A stretch of 64,000 bases of DNA from positions 112,101 through 176,100 of the forward strand of contig CAMLMV010000009.1 of NCBI GenBank assembly GCA_946481275.1, written 5' to 3'. The DNA is from an uncultured Massilia sp. GTDB lineage: Bacteria; Pseudomonadota; Gammaproteobacteria; Burkholderiales; Burkholderiaceae. How positions within the stretch are numbered: position 1 is the stretch's first letter; every line of letters starts with the position of its first letter. This document shows, piece after piece, positions 8,049 through 16,246 of this stretch. The notes beneath the pieces are model-generated. The model ran no database searches. It was not told the DNA's origin and saw only the letters and a list, made by a program, of their open reading frames with translations. Made by a program: the position numbers and the translations under genes.

Positions 8049-9315
8049 ACGTAACGACAAGCCAAAACGGCGCCCGGCTGCGGCGCCGAAGCCGCGCCTG
8101 CGCCGGCTGGCGCTGGCGACGGCCGCGGTCGCCGTCATCGCGGTGCTCGTGTGGAGCGCCATGGACCATGGCGCGCCGGCGCCTGCCCCCGCGGTGGCCC
8201 AGGCACCGGCCCCGCGCGGGCCGCAGTTCTTCGGCCAGGTCCAGGCCAGCGATCTGCCGCTGCCGGACGACCGCAACAACCGGCGCCGGCAACTGGTCGA
8301 GAACGTCCAGCTGGCCGACCACACCTATTGCAGCTACCGCACGGCCAGCCAGTATCCGGTCGGCTCGCGCCCGATGACGGACAACCCCGACCAGAACCGC
8401 CCCAACGATCCCGTGGCGTCGACGAACCCGATGCGCCTGGACAGCGGCGGCGCCAACACGGGTGTGCAATTGCAGACGTCGCAGTCGCGCGTCTACATGG
8501 CGTCCGGCGAATCGGTGGCGTTCTCGCTGCGTGCCGTCGACGCCGACGGCAGGACGCTGCCCCTCGTGATCACGCGCGCCCTCGCGCAAGGCATCACGTA
8601 TGCCGGCACGCGCCAGACGCCGCAGGTGAGCATCCCGTTCACCGACGACGGCACGGGCGCCGACCCGGTGCCAAACGACGGCGCCTTCGCCGGCGTGCTG
8701 GCACCCGCGCAGACGGGCCTCGCCGCATTCAACGGCACGATCCGCACCGAGGTGCGCTACAACGTGGGCGGCAAGACCGGCCTCGTGCAATTCGACGTCA
8801 TCTACACGCCCGAATTGCCGGCCGTGTGGACGGGGGCGCCGCGCGAAGCCGTCGAGGAAGGCTCGCTCGTGTTCCACCTGCCGCTCGACGTGCGCATGCC
8901 CGGCCGCTACGTCGTGAACGGCCGCGTCGACGACGCCCGCGGCCAGCCCGTCGCGCTGCTGACCTTCAACGAGGTGCTGGGCCCCGGTCCGAACGACATC
9001 AAGCTGACGATGTTCGGCAAGCTGCTGCGCGACCAGGCCCCGGCCGCGCCGCTCACGCTGCGCGACGTCGACGGCTACCTGCTCAAGGAGAACACCGACC
9101 CCGACCGCGCGCTGCTGCCGCGGCTGCAGGGCAAGGTCCTGACGGCGGCATCGCACGCGCCGAAAAGCTATTCGGATGCAGAATGGCAGAGCGAGGAGCG
9201 GTCGCGCTATCTCACCGAATTCGGCAAGGACCTGCGCGAGGCCCGGTCGCGCCTGGCCGCATTCGACCCGGCCGTGCCGCTGCCGCCGAGCGAGTGCATG
9301 CCTGCAACACGGTAG
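8038..9315 (+). CDS. Membrane-anchored protein with Ig-like/choice-of-anchor-type regions, coupled to hydrolase paralogue 2
   Basis: The protein has 425 residues from a GTG at 8038 that lies inside the end of the upstream hydrolase gene. The overlap suggests translational coupling. A basic N-terminus (PSRRNDKPKRR) and one hydrophobic helix (LALATAAVAVIAVLVW) make it an N-terminally anchored periplasmic protein, followed by a Pro/Ala linker. The middle holds beta-rich sequence with the motif FTDDGTGADPVPNDGAFAG, which resembles choice-of-anchor-X-type domains. A second domain (RMPGRYVVNGRVDDARG) looks Ig-like. The tail is charged and helical. It could be a partner, chaperone or foldase for the secreted hydrolases, much as lipase-specific foldases are membrane-anchored and encoded downstream. 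No foldase motif is seen, so that role is only a suggestion. Confidence 0.6.
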   Translation: MPSRRNDKPKRRPAAAPKPRLRRLALATAAVAVIAVLVWSAMDHGAPAPAPAVAQAPAPRGPQFFGQVQASDLPLPDDRNNRRRQLVENVQLADHTYCSYRTASQYPVGSRPMTDNPDQNRPNDPVASTNPMRLDSGGANTGVQLQTSQSRVYMASGESVAFSLRAVDADGRTLPLVITRALAQGITYAGTRQTPQVSIPFTDDGTGADPVPNDGAFAGVLAPAQTGLAAFNGTIRTEVRYNVGGKTGLVQFDVIYTPELPAVWTGAPREAVEEGSLVFHLPLDVRMPGRYVVNGRVDDARGQPVALLTFNEVLGPGPNDIKLTMFGKLLRDQAPAAPLTLRDVDGYLLKENTDPDRALLPRLQGKVLTAASHAPKSYSDAEWQSEERSRYLTEFGKDLREARSRLAAFDPAVPLPPSECMPATR

Positions 9316-9319
9316 GGCG

Positions 9320-9360
9320 ATTTGCGTGGACTCAGGTACAATACCCGGTTGCACGCAAAT
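9320..9360 (+). promoter_or_regulatory. 9-bp inverted repeat around a -10-like element upstream of ylqF
   Basis: ATTTGCGTG (9320-9328) and its exact reverse complement (9352-9360) flank a -10-like TACAAT (9337-9342). The repeat ends 15 bp before the ylqF start codon. It may be an operator or, if transcribed, a leader hairpin. Confidence 0.4.
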
Positions 9361-9375
9361 TTTTGAAGGTAGAGC

Positions 9376-10323
9376 ATGTCGATTCAATGGTTCCCGGGCC
9401 ACATGGCCGCCGCCCGCAAGCAGGCCGCGGAGCAGATGGAAAACACCGATGTGGTCATCGAGGTCCTGGACGCCCGCCTGCCGCAGGCGAGCAGCAACCC
9501 GATGGTCGAAGAGTTGCGCAAGTTCCGCCAGCGTCCCTGCCTGAAGGTGCTGAACAAGACTGACCTCGCCGACCCCGCCGCCACCGCGGCCTGGGCCGCG
9601 TGGTATGACGCCCAGGAAGGCGTGACCGCGTATCCGATGACGACGAAGAAGCCGTCGGACGTGGCGAAGATCCCCGACCTGTGCAAGGCGCTGGCCCCGC
9701 ACCGCGGTGTGCCGACGAAGCCGCTGCGCATCATGATCATGGGCATCCCGAACGTAGGCAAGTCCACGCTGATGAACGCGCTGCTGAAAAAACGCGTGGC
9801 GAAGGTCGGCGACGAACCGGCCGTCACGAAGTCCCAGCAAAAGCTCTACCTCGACAAGTTCACGGTGCTGGTCGACACGCCCGGCATGCTGTGGCCGAAG
9901 ATCGAGATGGAAAGCGACGGCCTGATGCTGGCCGCGAGCCACGCGATCGGCACGAACGCCGTCATCGAGGAAGAAGTGGCGGAATACCTGGGCGGCCTGC
10001 TGCTGCAGCGCTACCCGCAATTGCTCACGGCCCGCTACGGCATCAAGACGGAAGGGCTGGACGGCTTCGGCGTGATCGAGGGCGTGGCCCAGCGCCGCGC
10101 ATTCCGCGTGCGCGGCGGCGACTACGACTACGAAAAGGCGGCGCACGTGCTGCTGCAGGATTACCGCCAGGGCGCGCTGGGCCGCATCAGCCTGGAAACC
10201 CCGCAGACGCGCGCCGAGGCGCTGGAACGCCACCGCATCGAGATGGACGAAAAGGCCCGTATCGCGGCCGAGAAGGCGGCGCGCAAGGCGGAAGAGGCGG
10301 CGCGGGGGAAGCGCGGGACTTAA
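9376..10323 (+). CDS. ylqF: Ribosome biogenesis GTPase YlqF/RbgA
   Basis: This is a 315-residue circularly permuted GTPase. The motif order is G4 (NKTD near residue 55), then G1 GIPNVGKSTLMNAL (~121-134), a G2-type threonine region (PAVTKSQQ) and G3 DTPGM. It begins with the family hallmark MSIQWFPGHMAAARKQ. YlqF/RbgA binds the large ribosomal subunit and takes part in late 50S assembly in the cytoplasm. The C-terminus is a Lys/Ala/Glu-rich helix. Its stop codon TAA is the anticodon triplet of the degenerate tRNA-Leu half that begins inside the gene at about 10314, so the last few residues may have been replaced by an integration event. Confidence 0.95.
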   Translation: MSIQWFPGHMAAARKQAAEQMENTDVVIEVLDARLPQASSNPMVEELRKFRQRPCLKVLNKTDLADPAATAAWAAWYDAQEGVTAYPMTTKKPSDVAKIPDLCKALAPHRGVPTKPLRIMIMGIPNVGKSTLMNALLKKRVAKVGDEPAVTKSQQKLYLDKFTVLVDTPGMLWPKIEMESDGLMLAASHAIGTNAVIEEEVAEYLGGLLLQRYPQLLTARYGIKTEGLDGFGVIEGVAQRRAFRVRGGDYDYEKAAHVLLQDYRQGALGRISLETPQTRAEALERHRIEMDEKARIAAEKAARKAEEAARGKRGT

Positions 10324-10373
10324 AATCCCGTGTCAGCGATGGCGTGCCGGTTAGATTCCGGCCGGAGCACCCC
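10314..10373 (+). pseudogene. Degenerate 3' half of tRNA-Leu(UAA), probable integration scar
   Basis: The sequence folds as the 3' part of a class II tRNA. It has an anticodon arm (stem CGGGA/TCCCG, loop CTTAAAA with anticodon TAA), a short variable arm, and a T-arm with a perfect GCCGG/CCGGC stem. CGGAGC and ACC follow. There is no 5' half: the preceding bases are ylqF coding sequence without an acceptor or D-arm match. The T-loop reads TTAGATT instead of TTCGATT, and the acceptor strand is one base short. It is therefore a non-functional fragment, as left at the edge of an island integrated into a tRNA 3' end. Confidence 0.7.
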
Positions 10374-10546
10374 CTACTCATCCGTAGTAGTCTAGCAAAG
10401 TCCATGAAACCGCGTTTCTCTTTCTGGAACCTGGTTTTTTGTGCGCTAAAGTTTAAGCTCGTCCATTACAAGCCCCATTTTTGGATCCATATCCTCGCTT
10501 AGGGATGAAAATGCCAGGCGTCATGGATCCAGAATGCCAAAGATCT

Positions 10547-10603
10547 GTACCGTCCTTGACGGACAGCGCTGTTCGGAACGCCAAGCCCCAAGACAAGACC
10601 TGC
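10547..10603 (+). pseudogene. Remnant of a P4-type tyrosine integrase (N-terminal scrap)
   Basis: A plus-strand frame encodes VPSLTDSAVRNAKPQDKT, which closely matches the conserved start of P4-family integrases (usually M-x-LTD-x-AIRNAKP). The similarity stops after about 18 residues and no integrase body follows. It lies about 175 bp downstream of the tRNA-Leu fragment, the normal place for such an integrase. The rest of 10374-10682 holds no other gene that I can support. Confidence 0.65.
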
Positions 10604-10682
10604 CGCGGCACTGCTGGCGCTGGTGTCGACATCGCACATCTCGAACATCGAGGCGCAAGAGCAGTTCACAACGATCGTCGAT

Positions 10683-13600
10683 TCACACGCTCTTTACTCT
10701 GCCGTCCGATATCGCAGAGGATGCGCCTTCAACACCAAGCCGGGGAGTCAGGTCCAGCACGCGCGCAAGCACACGGGCAGACCCACCTAAGCGCTGTTGT
10801 GCGGTCTGAGCCGCTACATTGAGCAGCTCCTGCAGTTGAACATGATCGATCAAGCGGCCTGTGTCAGGGTGTTTCCAACGCCGCTTAGAATCGGCTATGG
10901 TAACCAGCAGGCATCCCGTGCGTGCGTGTGAATACGCCATGTACTTGTTCACAAGTTGCTTTTCGATGGTATCGCACAATTCTTTTGCCGAACGGTCTTT
11001 TTCGCCAATTTTCAACTCGATAGTTGCCTGTAAGTCGGGAGGTGTTCGAAAGCGAATATCAGTCTCTTTGCCTTCAGCGGTTACCGCTTCCTGGTCGACG
11101 GTATATGCGCCATTTGCCATATGCAGGAATTCCCGCGCGATCGCCGGGCGGAGCGTGTTTTCGTCCTGAACTGCTGCCCACGCAGCGCGCGGACTCGTGT
11201 CGGCCAGCATAAGCGCTTGCAGATCATCGAGCCGATCAACAAGGACTTGCGCCATGGCGCTGCCGGTTTTAGGCGGAAGATCTTTTCCGTTAAACAGCTC
11301 TGCGATCTCAGGGATCTCTGCGATAGCTCGGTCGACCTCGCCTGCAAGTCTTTCCCTAGCAAGCTCCCGAATTCGGTACCTGAGAAAGTCGAAGATGGGC
11401 AATTCCGCCAAAGCAAGCTTTGCTCGCAGCGCTTCAGGTCCCGATCGCTGCATGAAAGCCTCAAAAATGTATCGGCGTGCATCCTCGGCGTTGTCACGGT
11501 GTTCGGGCGAGTAGGCACCGGCATGGATAGTGTCCATGTCAGGACGGACGTGGCGATAGACTTCAGCCGTCAATTCCATCAGAAGATCAATGTCCGTCAA
11601 TGCGCTGAAGTTGTTAAGGTCATGCGCTCGGCGGGAATCTACCAAGCTGGCGATCAACTCGACGGCTTCTCCCTTTTGCTCGACCGGCAGTGCGCGCAAC
11701 AGTCGCAATAAATGTCCGATACCGATGTTCGGATTCAGTGTGCAAAGGACCGGTATCCATAAGCCGAGATAGGCGTTCCCATAACTTGCAATTTGTTGAA
11801 TAGCGATGCTTTCCACACTATTTCGTCCTTGTGCATCGCCATGCGTCAGAAGGACTTGCACCACTTGGTTAAGTCGAGCCTCCCGCGAAACGTTGTGCGG
11901 TCCCTGCAGTAAATTCGTTGCCGGACCATTTAACCATTTCAGGAGCCGAGGTTGCAGCACCAGCGCAACGTTCGCAGGACCATAGCGGAGCGCTTGAAGC
12001 AGACTGCTATGCGGGATCGTGTCGCAACCAGACACATCGAGCTCCTTATCGAGTTCTCCGCCAATCAAGGTGTCAATCTGTAATGGAAAGTTGCTGGTGG
12101 CGTCACGCAGCCAGGCAGGAAAACCATTTAATTCGATCAGCGCATAGCGCGCTACGACGGTCGCTTCCTGATCGCTCAAATGATGGCTCCATGTAGGGTC
12201 CTCTGCTTCCGCATAAATGCCCAGCAGGCCGAGTGTCCAGACTACGAGATAGGTATTTTTTTCGTCAGCCTTACGTTCGCTTGCTACAGTCGGCACCATA
12301 GTACGCCAGTACGTCATAAGTGCAGCACGAAGAGCGTCGGTCGCCGTACGGCCAAAATGCTTTTCCAGAAAGACGCGGTTCCAACGCAAGGTGTCGCCTG
12401 CCTTGCGAAGCAGAATGCCGAGATTCCAGATCGTGCCTTCCTGACGGTCCGGAGCCAATGCCAAAGAAGGTTGGGTGGCAAGCTCGCGCCAGAACTGCAA
12501 CCAAGCTGCCGCCTCGTCCGCTGCTTTCTTCAGCTGCGTTTCCTTCCTTTTCCGCTCTTCCTCCATTATTTTGAGGAACTGTTCGCTGGGCTTTTTGGAT
12601 GCAACCGCTTCAACAAGCTGAGCGAGGAGAGGGGATGAGTCTGCCACCGCCGCCCGCATCTCTGCCTGTTTCGACGTTTCACCGTCTTTTGTCGCCAGAT
12701 ATACGGCAAGCTCAAGCAGCACCTGTCGATGCGCATGTGGCGTTTGTCTGTCGCCCAGCGCGTCGATAATCCATGGGAGGTCGCTTTCCGAATACACAAT
12801 GGGCCCTTGCCAGAGCAACTTTGCGAGCCAGTGAGTTGCGTCAGTACCTAGTTTTAGCCGTTCTAGGCAGTGCAGGTCGATTGCACATACTTCCCGGCGA
12901 GACTGGAGCGGAAGCACGTTGAGAAGCTGCCGCAGTTCGTCAAGGCGAGAGCTGCTCGCTATGCCACCGGCAACGCGAGTGACCGTAACAGACGCGCGCA
13001 ATACTTCACGATTGACAACTTTGACCTTCAGCAGCCGTATGCTAACGGCTGCAAGTAGGGGTGACAGCTTCATGGAAGTTTCGCCGTCTCGGAACTCGTC
13101 GTCCACTACCGCAATATTCTTCTCTGCCAGCACTAAAAGTCCCAACAGAACCGTCTCAAGACGTTTACTACTGACAACCGCCGTTTCGATGCGCGACGCC
13201 ATCCTGTCTGCATAATTCCTCAATCTTCGGGTTTGGGAAGGTAAACGAGCCGCGATTTCCAGCAGTTGAGTGTCAGTAACGTGATCGGGATAGAGCGAGG
13301 TTGCGATCCATCCCGCTAGCTCGGCGTTCCAGTTCGGGCCAGAGGCAAGGGCCGCATCAATCAATGCTGATGTGCGCGGATCTGCCAGTTCGGCGAGGGC
13401 TGCAATTGCATCGAACCGTTCGTGCGGATTGGAATTTACCGTCGATGCGAGGCTGGCCATGAGATCAGCACATTTCTGGAATCTCCCGACCGAAACCAGT
13501 TGTATTAGTAGATCTCTGACTTCCGGGTTCTCGACGCCATCGCGCCACGCATCGAGCACGGTCTGGGCGAGCGACGGTTCGGCAAGACGCTCAATTTGGA

Positions 13601-15014
13601 TGTCCGGCACGCGGACACCGCGCCACCGTCCTTTTCCACACAGAATTACGAAGCTAAGCAGCGCGCGCTGGCGCTGGTGGTCCATCAACGACTCCGGATC
13701 GCCGTGGATTAGTAACGTGCTGGGCTCGACCCTGAGAATTTCATCGAACACATCCTGGCGGAGCAGAGCCAGCCAGCCAGCTACCGGGCGCATTGACGGT
13801 TTCAGGACCCGTTCGTTTGCGTCGGTCAGCCCGAATAGCAGTCGATAGCCAGCACTCAGTGAAAGTTTGCCGCTTTCAACCAGTTGATGCACTTCGCTGG
13901 CAGCTAGATATTCCAGAACTGAGCGATGTCGAAAGCGAACACGGCCATACCCTGCGGCCGCGAACAGTGGGCGCTCCAGCAGTGCGGAGATTTCCTGGAC
14001 GGTCCAATCGGTCAGAAGAGGACGCGGGTCGATCGGTGCCTCCCCCGAGCCATGCAGATCTGCACCGGCGCTATACCGGATAGTGAGCCGCCGCGACAGC
14101 ACGGCCGCCAGCGCAAGGCGCTGCGCACCGGTGCGCGCTTTCTCCGCTGTCAGATCCGCCTTTTCCTTTCTGTTCGGTCGGGCGGCAAGTTGATTCAAGA
14201 CATGCGCTCTCACCTGCTCAAAGTGCGGACGGATGGAATGATGATCGCGCCAGTCATCGCAAAGTTCAATGAGGTCTTGGGGCCGGCGGGCAAAATCATG
14301 CGCATGCTTTTTTTGGATTGCGGCGAGTAGATCGTCAGGTGATTCGACCCCATGGCCTCGCGCGAACTGTAGTATTTGCGCATCGGTAAGCGGAAGCAGT
14401 TCGACTTCCCGAAAATCTGACAGCTCTTCAGTCTTTTCTTGGCCGTGGAGCGCAAGGCGCACTAGGTCCTTACCGTCAAGCTCCTGGTTGATGATCTCGC
14501 TAACGGAGAGCAGGTCGCGAAATGCTGCGCGATCAATGGCAACTGGACGGGATGTGACGACGATCGTTGCACGCGCGAGTGCACCTTCTAGGTCGGCCGC
14601 GAGGCGTTCCAACGCATCTCTAAAATTCCCGTGCGCCAGTTCCAGCTCATCAACCGAGTCCAGAAAAAAGTAGCCCATACCCGACGCGGCAGCATACCAA
14701 GCATCGAATCGTCGCTTATTTTTCCCGAACAACGCCCCGGTGATGCCAACCGATGCAACCGTTTCCAAGCGTAGGAAAAATGCGGCTTCGCCTGCCTCGA
14801 ACAACGATTTCGCCTTGGACTCGCACTCGAATGTTTTCCCTGTTCCCGCTTCGGAGATCAGCAATATCCGGCGCGAACGCAGCAATGCTTTCCAATCTAG
14901 ACTCTTGTGTGAAGTAGTACGATCTGCCATCCAGGCGGGATCTCCAATCCCAGCGCCATTTCTGACAGTCTCTCGAAAGGTACGTTGGATATGGTGTAAA
15001 TCGGCGCCTGCCAC
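10683..15014 (-). CDS. NACHT/STAND-like NTPase with helical repeats and C-terminal PD-(D/E)XK-like nuclease domain
   Basis: This is a 1443-residue protein from a GTG at 15014; an in-frame ATG exists at residue 29. Walker A is SEAGTGKT (~54-61), the extended Walker B is FFLDSVDEL (~116-124), and a sensor-like strand VVTSRP follows (~152-157). This is the pattern of NACHT-type STAND ATPases. Residues ~300-1270 are mostly alpha-helical with a HEAT/ARM-like character. The C-terminus has a restriction-nuclease-like core: Asp in KETDIRF (~1319), IELK (Glu 1333, Lys 1335) and QLVNKYM (Gln 1353). Known antiviral STANDs (Avs, bNACHT) sense phage proteins and fire an effector domain, commonly at the N-terminus; here the nuclease is at the C-terminus. 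It is a single gene on a low-GC island. The antiphage role is inferred. Confidence 0.8.
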   Translation of the reverse strand: MAGADLHHIQRTFRETVRNGAGIGDPAWMADRTTSHKSLDWKALLRSRRILLISEAGTGKTFECESKAKSLFEAGEAAFFLRLETVASVGITGALFGKNKRRFDAWYAAASGMGYFFLDSVDELELAHGNFRDALERLAADLEGALARATIVVTSRPVAIDRAAFRDLLSVSEIINQELDGKDLVRLALHGQEKTEELSDFREVELLPLTDAQILQFARGHGVESPDDLLAAIQKKHAHDFARRPQDLIELCDDWRDHHSIRPHFEQVRAHVLNQLAARPNRKEKADLTAEKARTGAQRLALAAVLSRRLTIRYSAGADLHGSGEAPIDPRPLLTDWTVQEISALLERPLFAAAGYGRVRFRHRSVLEYLAASEVHQLVESGKLSLSAGYRLLFGLTDANERVLKPSMRPVAGWLALLRQDVFDEILRVEPSTLLIHGDPESLMDHQRQRALLSFVILCGKGRWRGVRVPDIQIERLAEPSLAQTVLDAWRDGVENPEVRDLLIQLVSVGRFQKCADLMASLASTVNSNPHERFDAIAALAELADPRTSALIDAALASGPNWNAELAGWIATSLYPDHVTDTQLLEIAARLPSQTRRLRNYADRMASRIETAVVSSKRLETVLLGLLVLAEKNIAVVDDEFRDGETSMKLSPLLAAVSIRLLKVKVVNREVLRASVTVTRVAGGIASSSRLDELRQLLNVLPLQSRREVCAIDLHCLERLKLGTDATHWLAKLLWQGPIVYSESDLPWIIDALGDRQTPHAHRQVLLELAVYLATKDGETSKQAEMRAAVADSSPLLAQLVEAVASKKPSEQFLKIMEEERKRKETQLKKAADEAAAWLQFWRELATQPSLALAPDRQEGTIWNLGILLRKAGDTLRWNRVFLEKHFGRTATDALRAALMTYWRTMVPTVASERKADEKNTYLVVWTLGLLGIYAEAEDPTWSHHLSDQEATVVARYALIELNGFPAWLRDATSNFPLQIDTLIGGELDKELDVSGCDTIPHSSLLQALRYGPANVALVLQPRLLKWLNGPATNLLQGPHNVSREARLNQVVQVLLTHGDAQGRNSVESIAIQQIASYGNAYLGLWIPVLCTLNPNIGIGHLLRLLRALPVEQKGEAVELIASLVDSRRAHDLNNFSALTDIDLLMELTAEVYRHVRPDMDTIHAGAYSPEHRDNAEDARRYIFEAFMQRSGPEALRAKLALAELPIFDFLRYRIRELARERLAGEVDRAIAEIPEIAELFNGKDLPPKTGSAMAQVLVDRLDDLQALMLADTSPRAAWAAVQDENTLRPAIAREFLHMANGAYTVDQEAVTAEGKETDIRFRTPPDLQATIELKIGEKDRSAKELCDTIEKQLVNKYMAYSHARTGCLLVTIADSKRRWKHPDTGRLIDHVQLQELLNVAAQTAQQRLGGSARVLARVLDLTPRLGVEGASSAISDGRVKSV

Positions 15015-15341
15015 AATGATCTCGTCTGGATATCGAAAAATATCATTTTATCGATTGCCAGAATTTAGCGCGAGACCGAAAGTGGCGATTTGGTCGGCGT
15101 GACTTAGCCTTGCCGATCCGCAGTACTTCGCGCTTTTTCTTCTCAAAAAAATGGCGAAGCCCGGCCATTAGCCGTTTTTCGCCGCCCGTACGCGGTTGTG
15201 CCGCTGGCGTCACCTAAACAGGCGTGTATCCAAGCGTGTATTCAAGTCGCAGATGAGCCCGCAAAGAAAACCCAGAAGCCATACGGCTTCTAACGACCTC
15301 GTCGATTCCTGCCGGAGCATCCTTGCGCGAAGCACACGGCA
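15015..15341. other. Intergenic region between the NTPase gene and the T6SS cassette
   Basis: These 327 bp hold no convincing gene. The part nearest 15015 is AT-rich and would carry the promoter of the NTPase gene. The part near 15274-15291 holds the terminator of the T6SS cassette. Confidence 0.6.
15263..15291 (-). terminator. Probable terminator of the hcp-effector-immunity operon
   Basis: On the minus strand a 7-bp stem (AGAAGCC/GGCTTCT, 4-nt loop) is followed by GGGTTTTC. It lies about 50 bp after the immunity-candidate stop codon. Confidence 0.55.
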
Positions 15342-15737
15342 CTAGCAGCTCAACCGCACATCTCCCTCTCCAGTCCGTAGGTTGATACCAACCCAGCATC
15401 GGTAATGGGCGTTTTTGGGATTTTCCAGGCGCGGCGTGTACGAGCAATAGACTCCTTTTTTTTCTCGTGCCCGATAGCCCGGTGCATCGTGACACGCAGA
15501 CTTCACGTCAGGCCCGATCTGCTCGAACACCTGTCTGGCCGCCTCGTCCCTGAAGGCGACCGTAAACGCACTGTCGTCCTTCGTCGGAAGCTCCGAATAC
15601 GCGGTGCCGCCTGAGTGGATTTTGTAGTTCGCTTGAAGCGGGTTCCACTCGTTCAGTTCATGAGGCTTCTGTTCGCTCTCGCCAGCATTGACCAACTGGC
15701 AGAACCCAGCGAAAACGAGCAACGTCAGTGTGCGCAT
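15342..15737 (-). CDS. Small secreted protein, probable periplasmic immunity protein
   Basis: The protein has 131 residues from the ATG at 15737, chosen because it gives a clean signal peptide (MRTLTLLVFAGFCQLVNA, then GES); the open frame upstream is antisense sequence. The mature protein has four cysteines (CHDAPG, GVYCSY, RCWVG and the C-terminal Cys), which would suit periplasmic disulfides. No family is recognised. It begins 2 bp after the murein endopeptidase gene. In type VI secretion cassettes the gene directly after a peptidoglycan-degrading effector normally encodes a periplasmic immunity protein, and export plus position fit that. The role is inferred from context only. Confidence 0.6.
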   Translation of the reverse strand: MRTLTLLVFAGFCQLVNAGESEQKPHELNEWNPLQANYKIHSGGTAYSELPTKDDSAFTVAFRDEAARQVFEQIGPDVKSACHDAPGYRAREKKGVYCSYTPRLENPKNAHYRCWVGINLRTGEGDVRLSC

Positions 15738-15739
15738 GA

Positions 15740-16234
15740 TCACCCTATCAAGGCTACGTGGAAATGGTCGTCGTGACGTTTGGCCGCTTTGACGAATGGG
15801 ATGCCGGTGTCGTTGAAGAGAATGAACTTGACCGGGGCAAACGTGCGGAACAACTCGATCAGCCTGGCAGTTGCATCCCTGTCGTACTCGCGATCGGTCC
15901 ACGTGACAGGATTTTCAAGCCCGTCTTTACGGACGGGCCGAACATCCACCTGGAGCCCATCCAGGTGGGAGTCGTGGTCGTCGTCATCAAATCCATTGGC
16001 ACGGCTGATGTTGCCGATACCGATGCGGCGCGGGTCTCGGGCCTGCCACTCCAGCGCCACGCGAAGGATTGCCTGCATCATGACTGGATGAGGATATTGG
16101 TATCCGCCCCTGTCCGGCTTGTTATCTATTTTGCCGTAGGTGTAGTAGCCTGAATCCATCGGCGTCTGCGGCAGCATGAAGAAACCACGCTTGTCCTGGG
16201 TGGGACGGAGCGGGTCGTCCTTTTGATCGCGCAT
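15740..16234 (-). CDS. M74/MepA-like murein endopeptidase, probable T6SS effector
   Basis: The protein has 164 residues with a GGAGG ribosome site upstream and no signal peptide. It has the LAS-metallopeptidase zinc motifs of penicillin-insensitive murein endopeptidases: H90 and D97 in HLDGLQVDVRP, and HDDHFHVAL with H157/H159 near the C-terminus. The helper motif IGIGNIS lies upstream. This family cleaves peptide cross-links (D-Ala-mDAP) in peptidoglycan. Lack of a signal peptide, together with an hcp gene 12 bp upstream and a secreted partner 2 bp downstream, indicates a type VI secreted cargo carried by Hcp rather than a housekeeping MepA. Confidence 0.82.
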   Translation of the reverse strand: MRDQKDDPLRPTQDKRGFFMLPQTPMDSGYYTYGKIDNKPDRGGYQYPHPVMMQAILRVALEWQARDPRRIGIGNISRANGFDDDDHDSHLDGLQVDVRPVRKDGLENPVTWTDREYDRDATARLIELFRTFAPVKFILFNDTGIPFVKAAKRHDDHFHVALIG

Positions 16235-16246
16235 GAGCAGCCTCCG

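Noticed and set aside
7681..10233. An 850-codon minus-strand open frame
   Set aside because: It is opposite the second hydrolase, its partner and ylqF, all of which have clear domains; the antisense product has none.
10314..10373. A functional tRNA-Leu gene
   Set aside because: The 5' half is missing, the T-loop lacks the conserved C56 and the acceptor strand is one base short.
15214..15495. A 93-codon minus-strand frame overlapping the end of the immunity candidate
   Set aside because: It overlaps the better supported signal-peptide protein in another frame and crosses the terminator.
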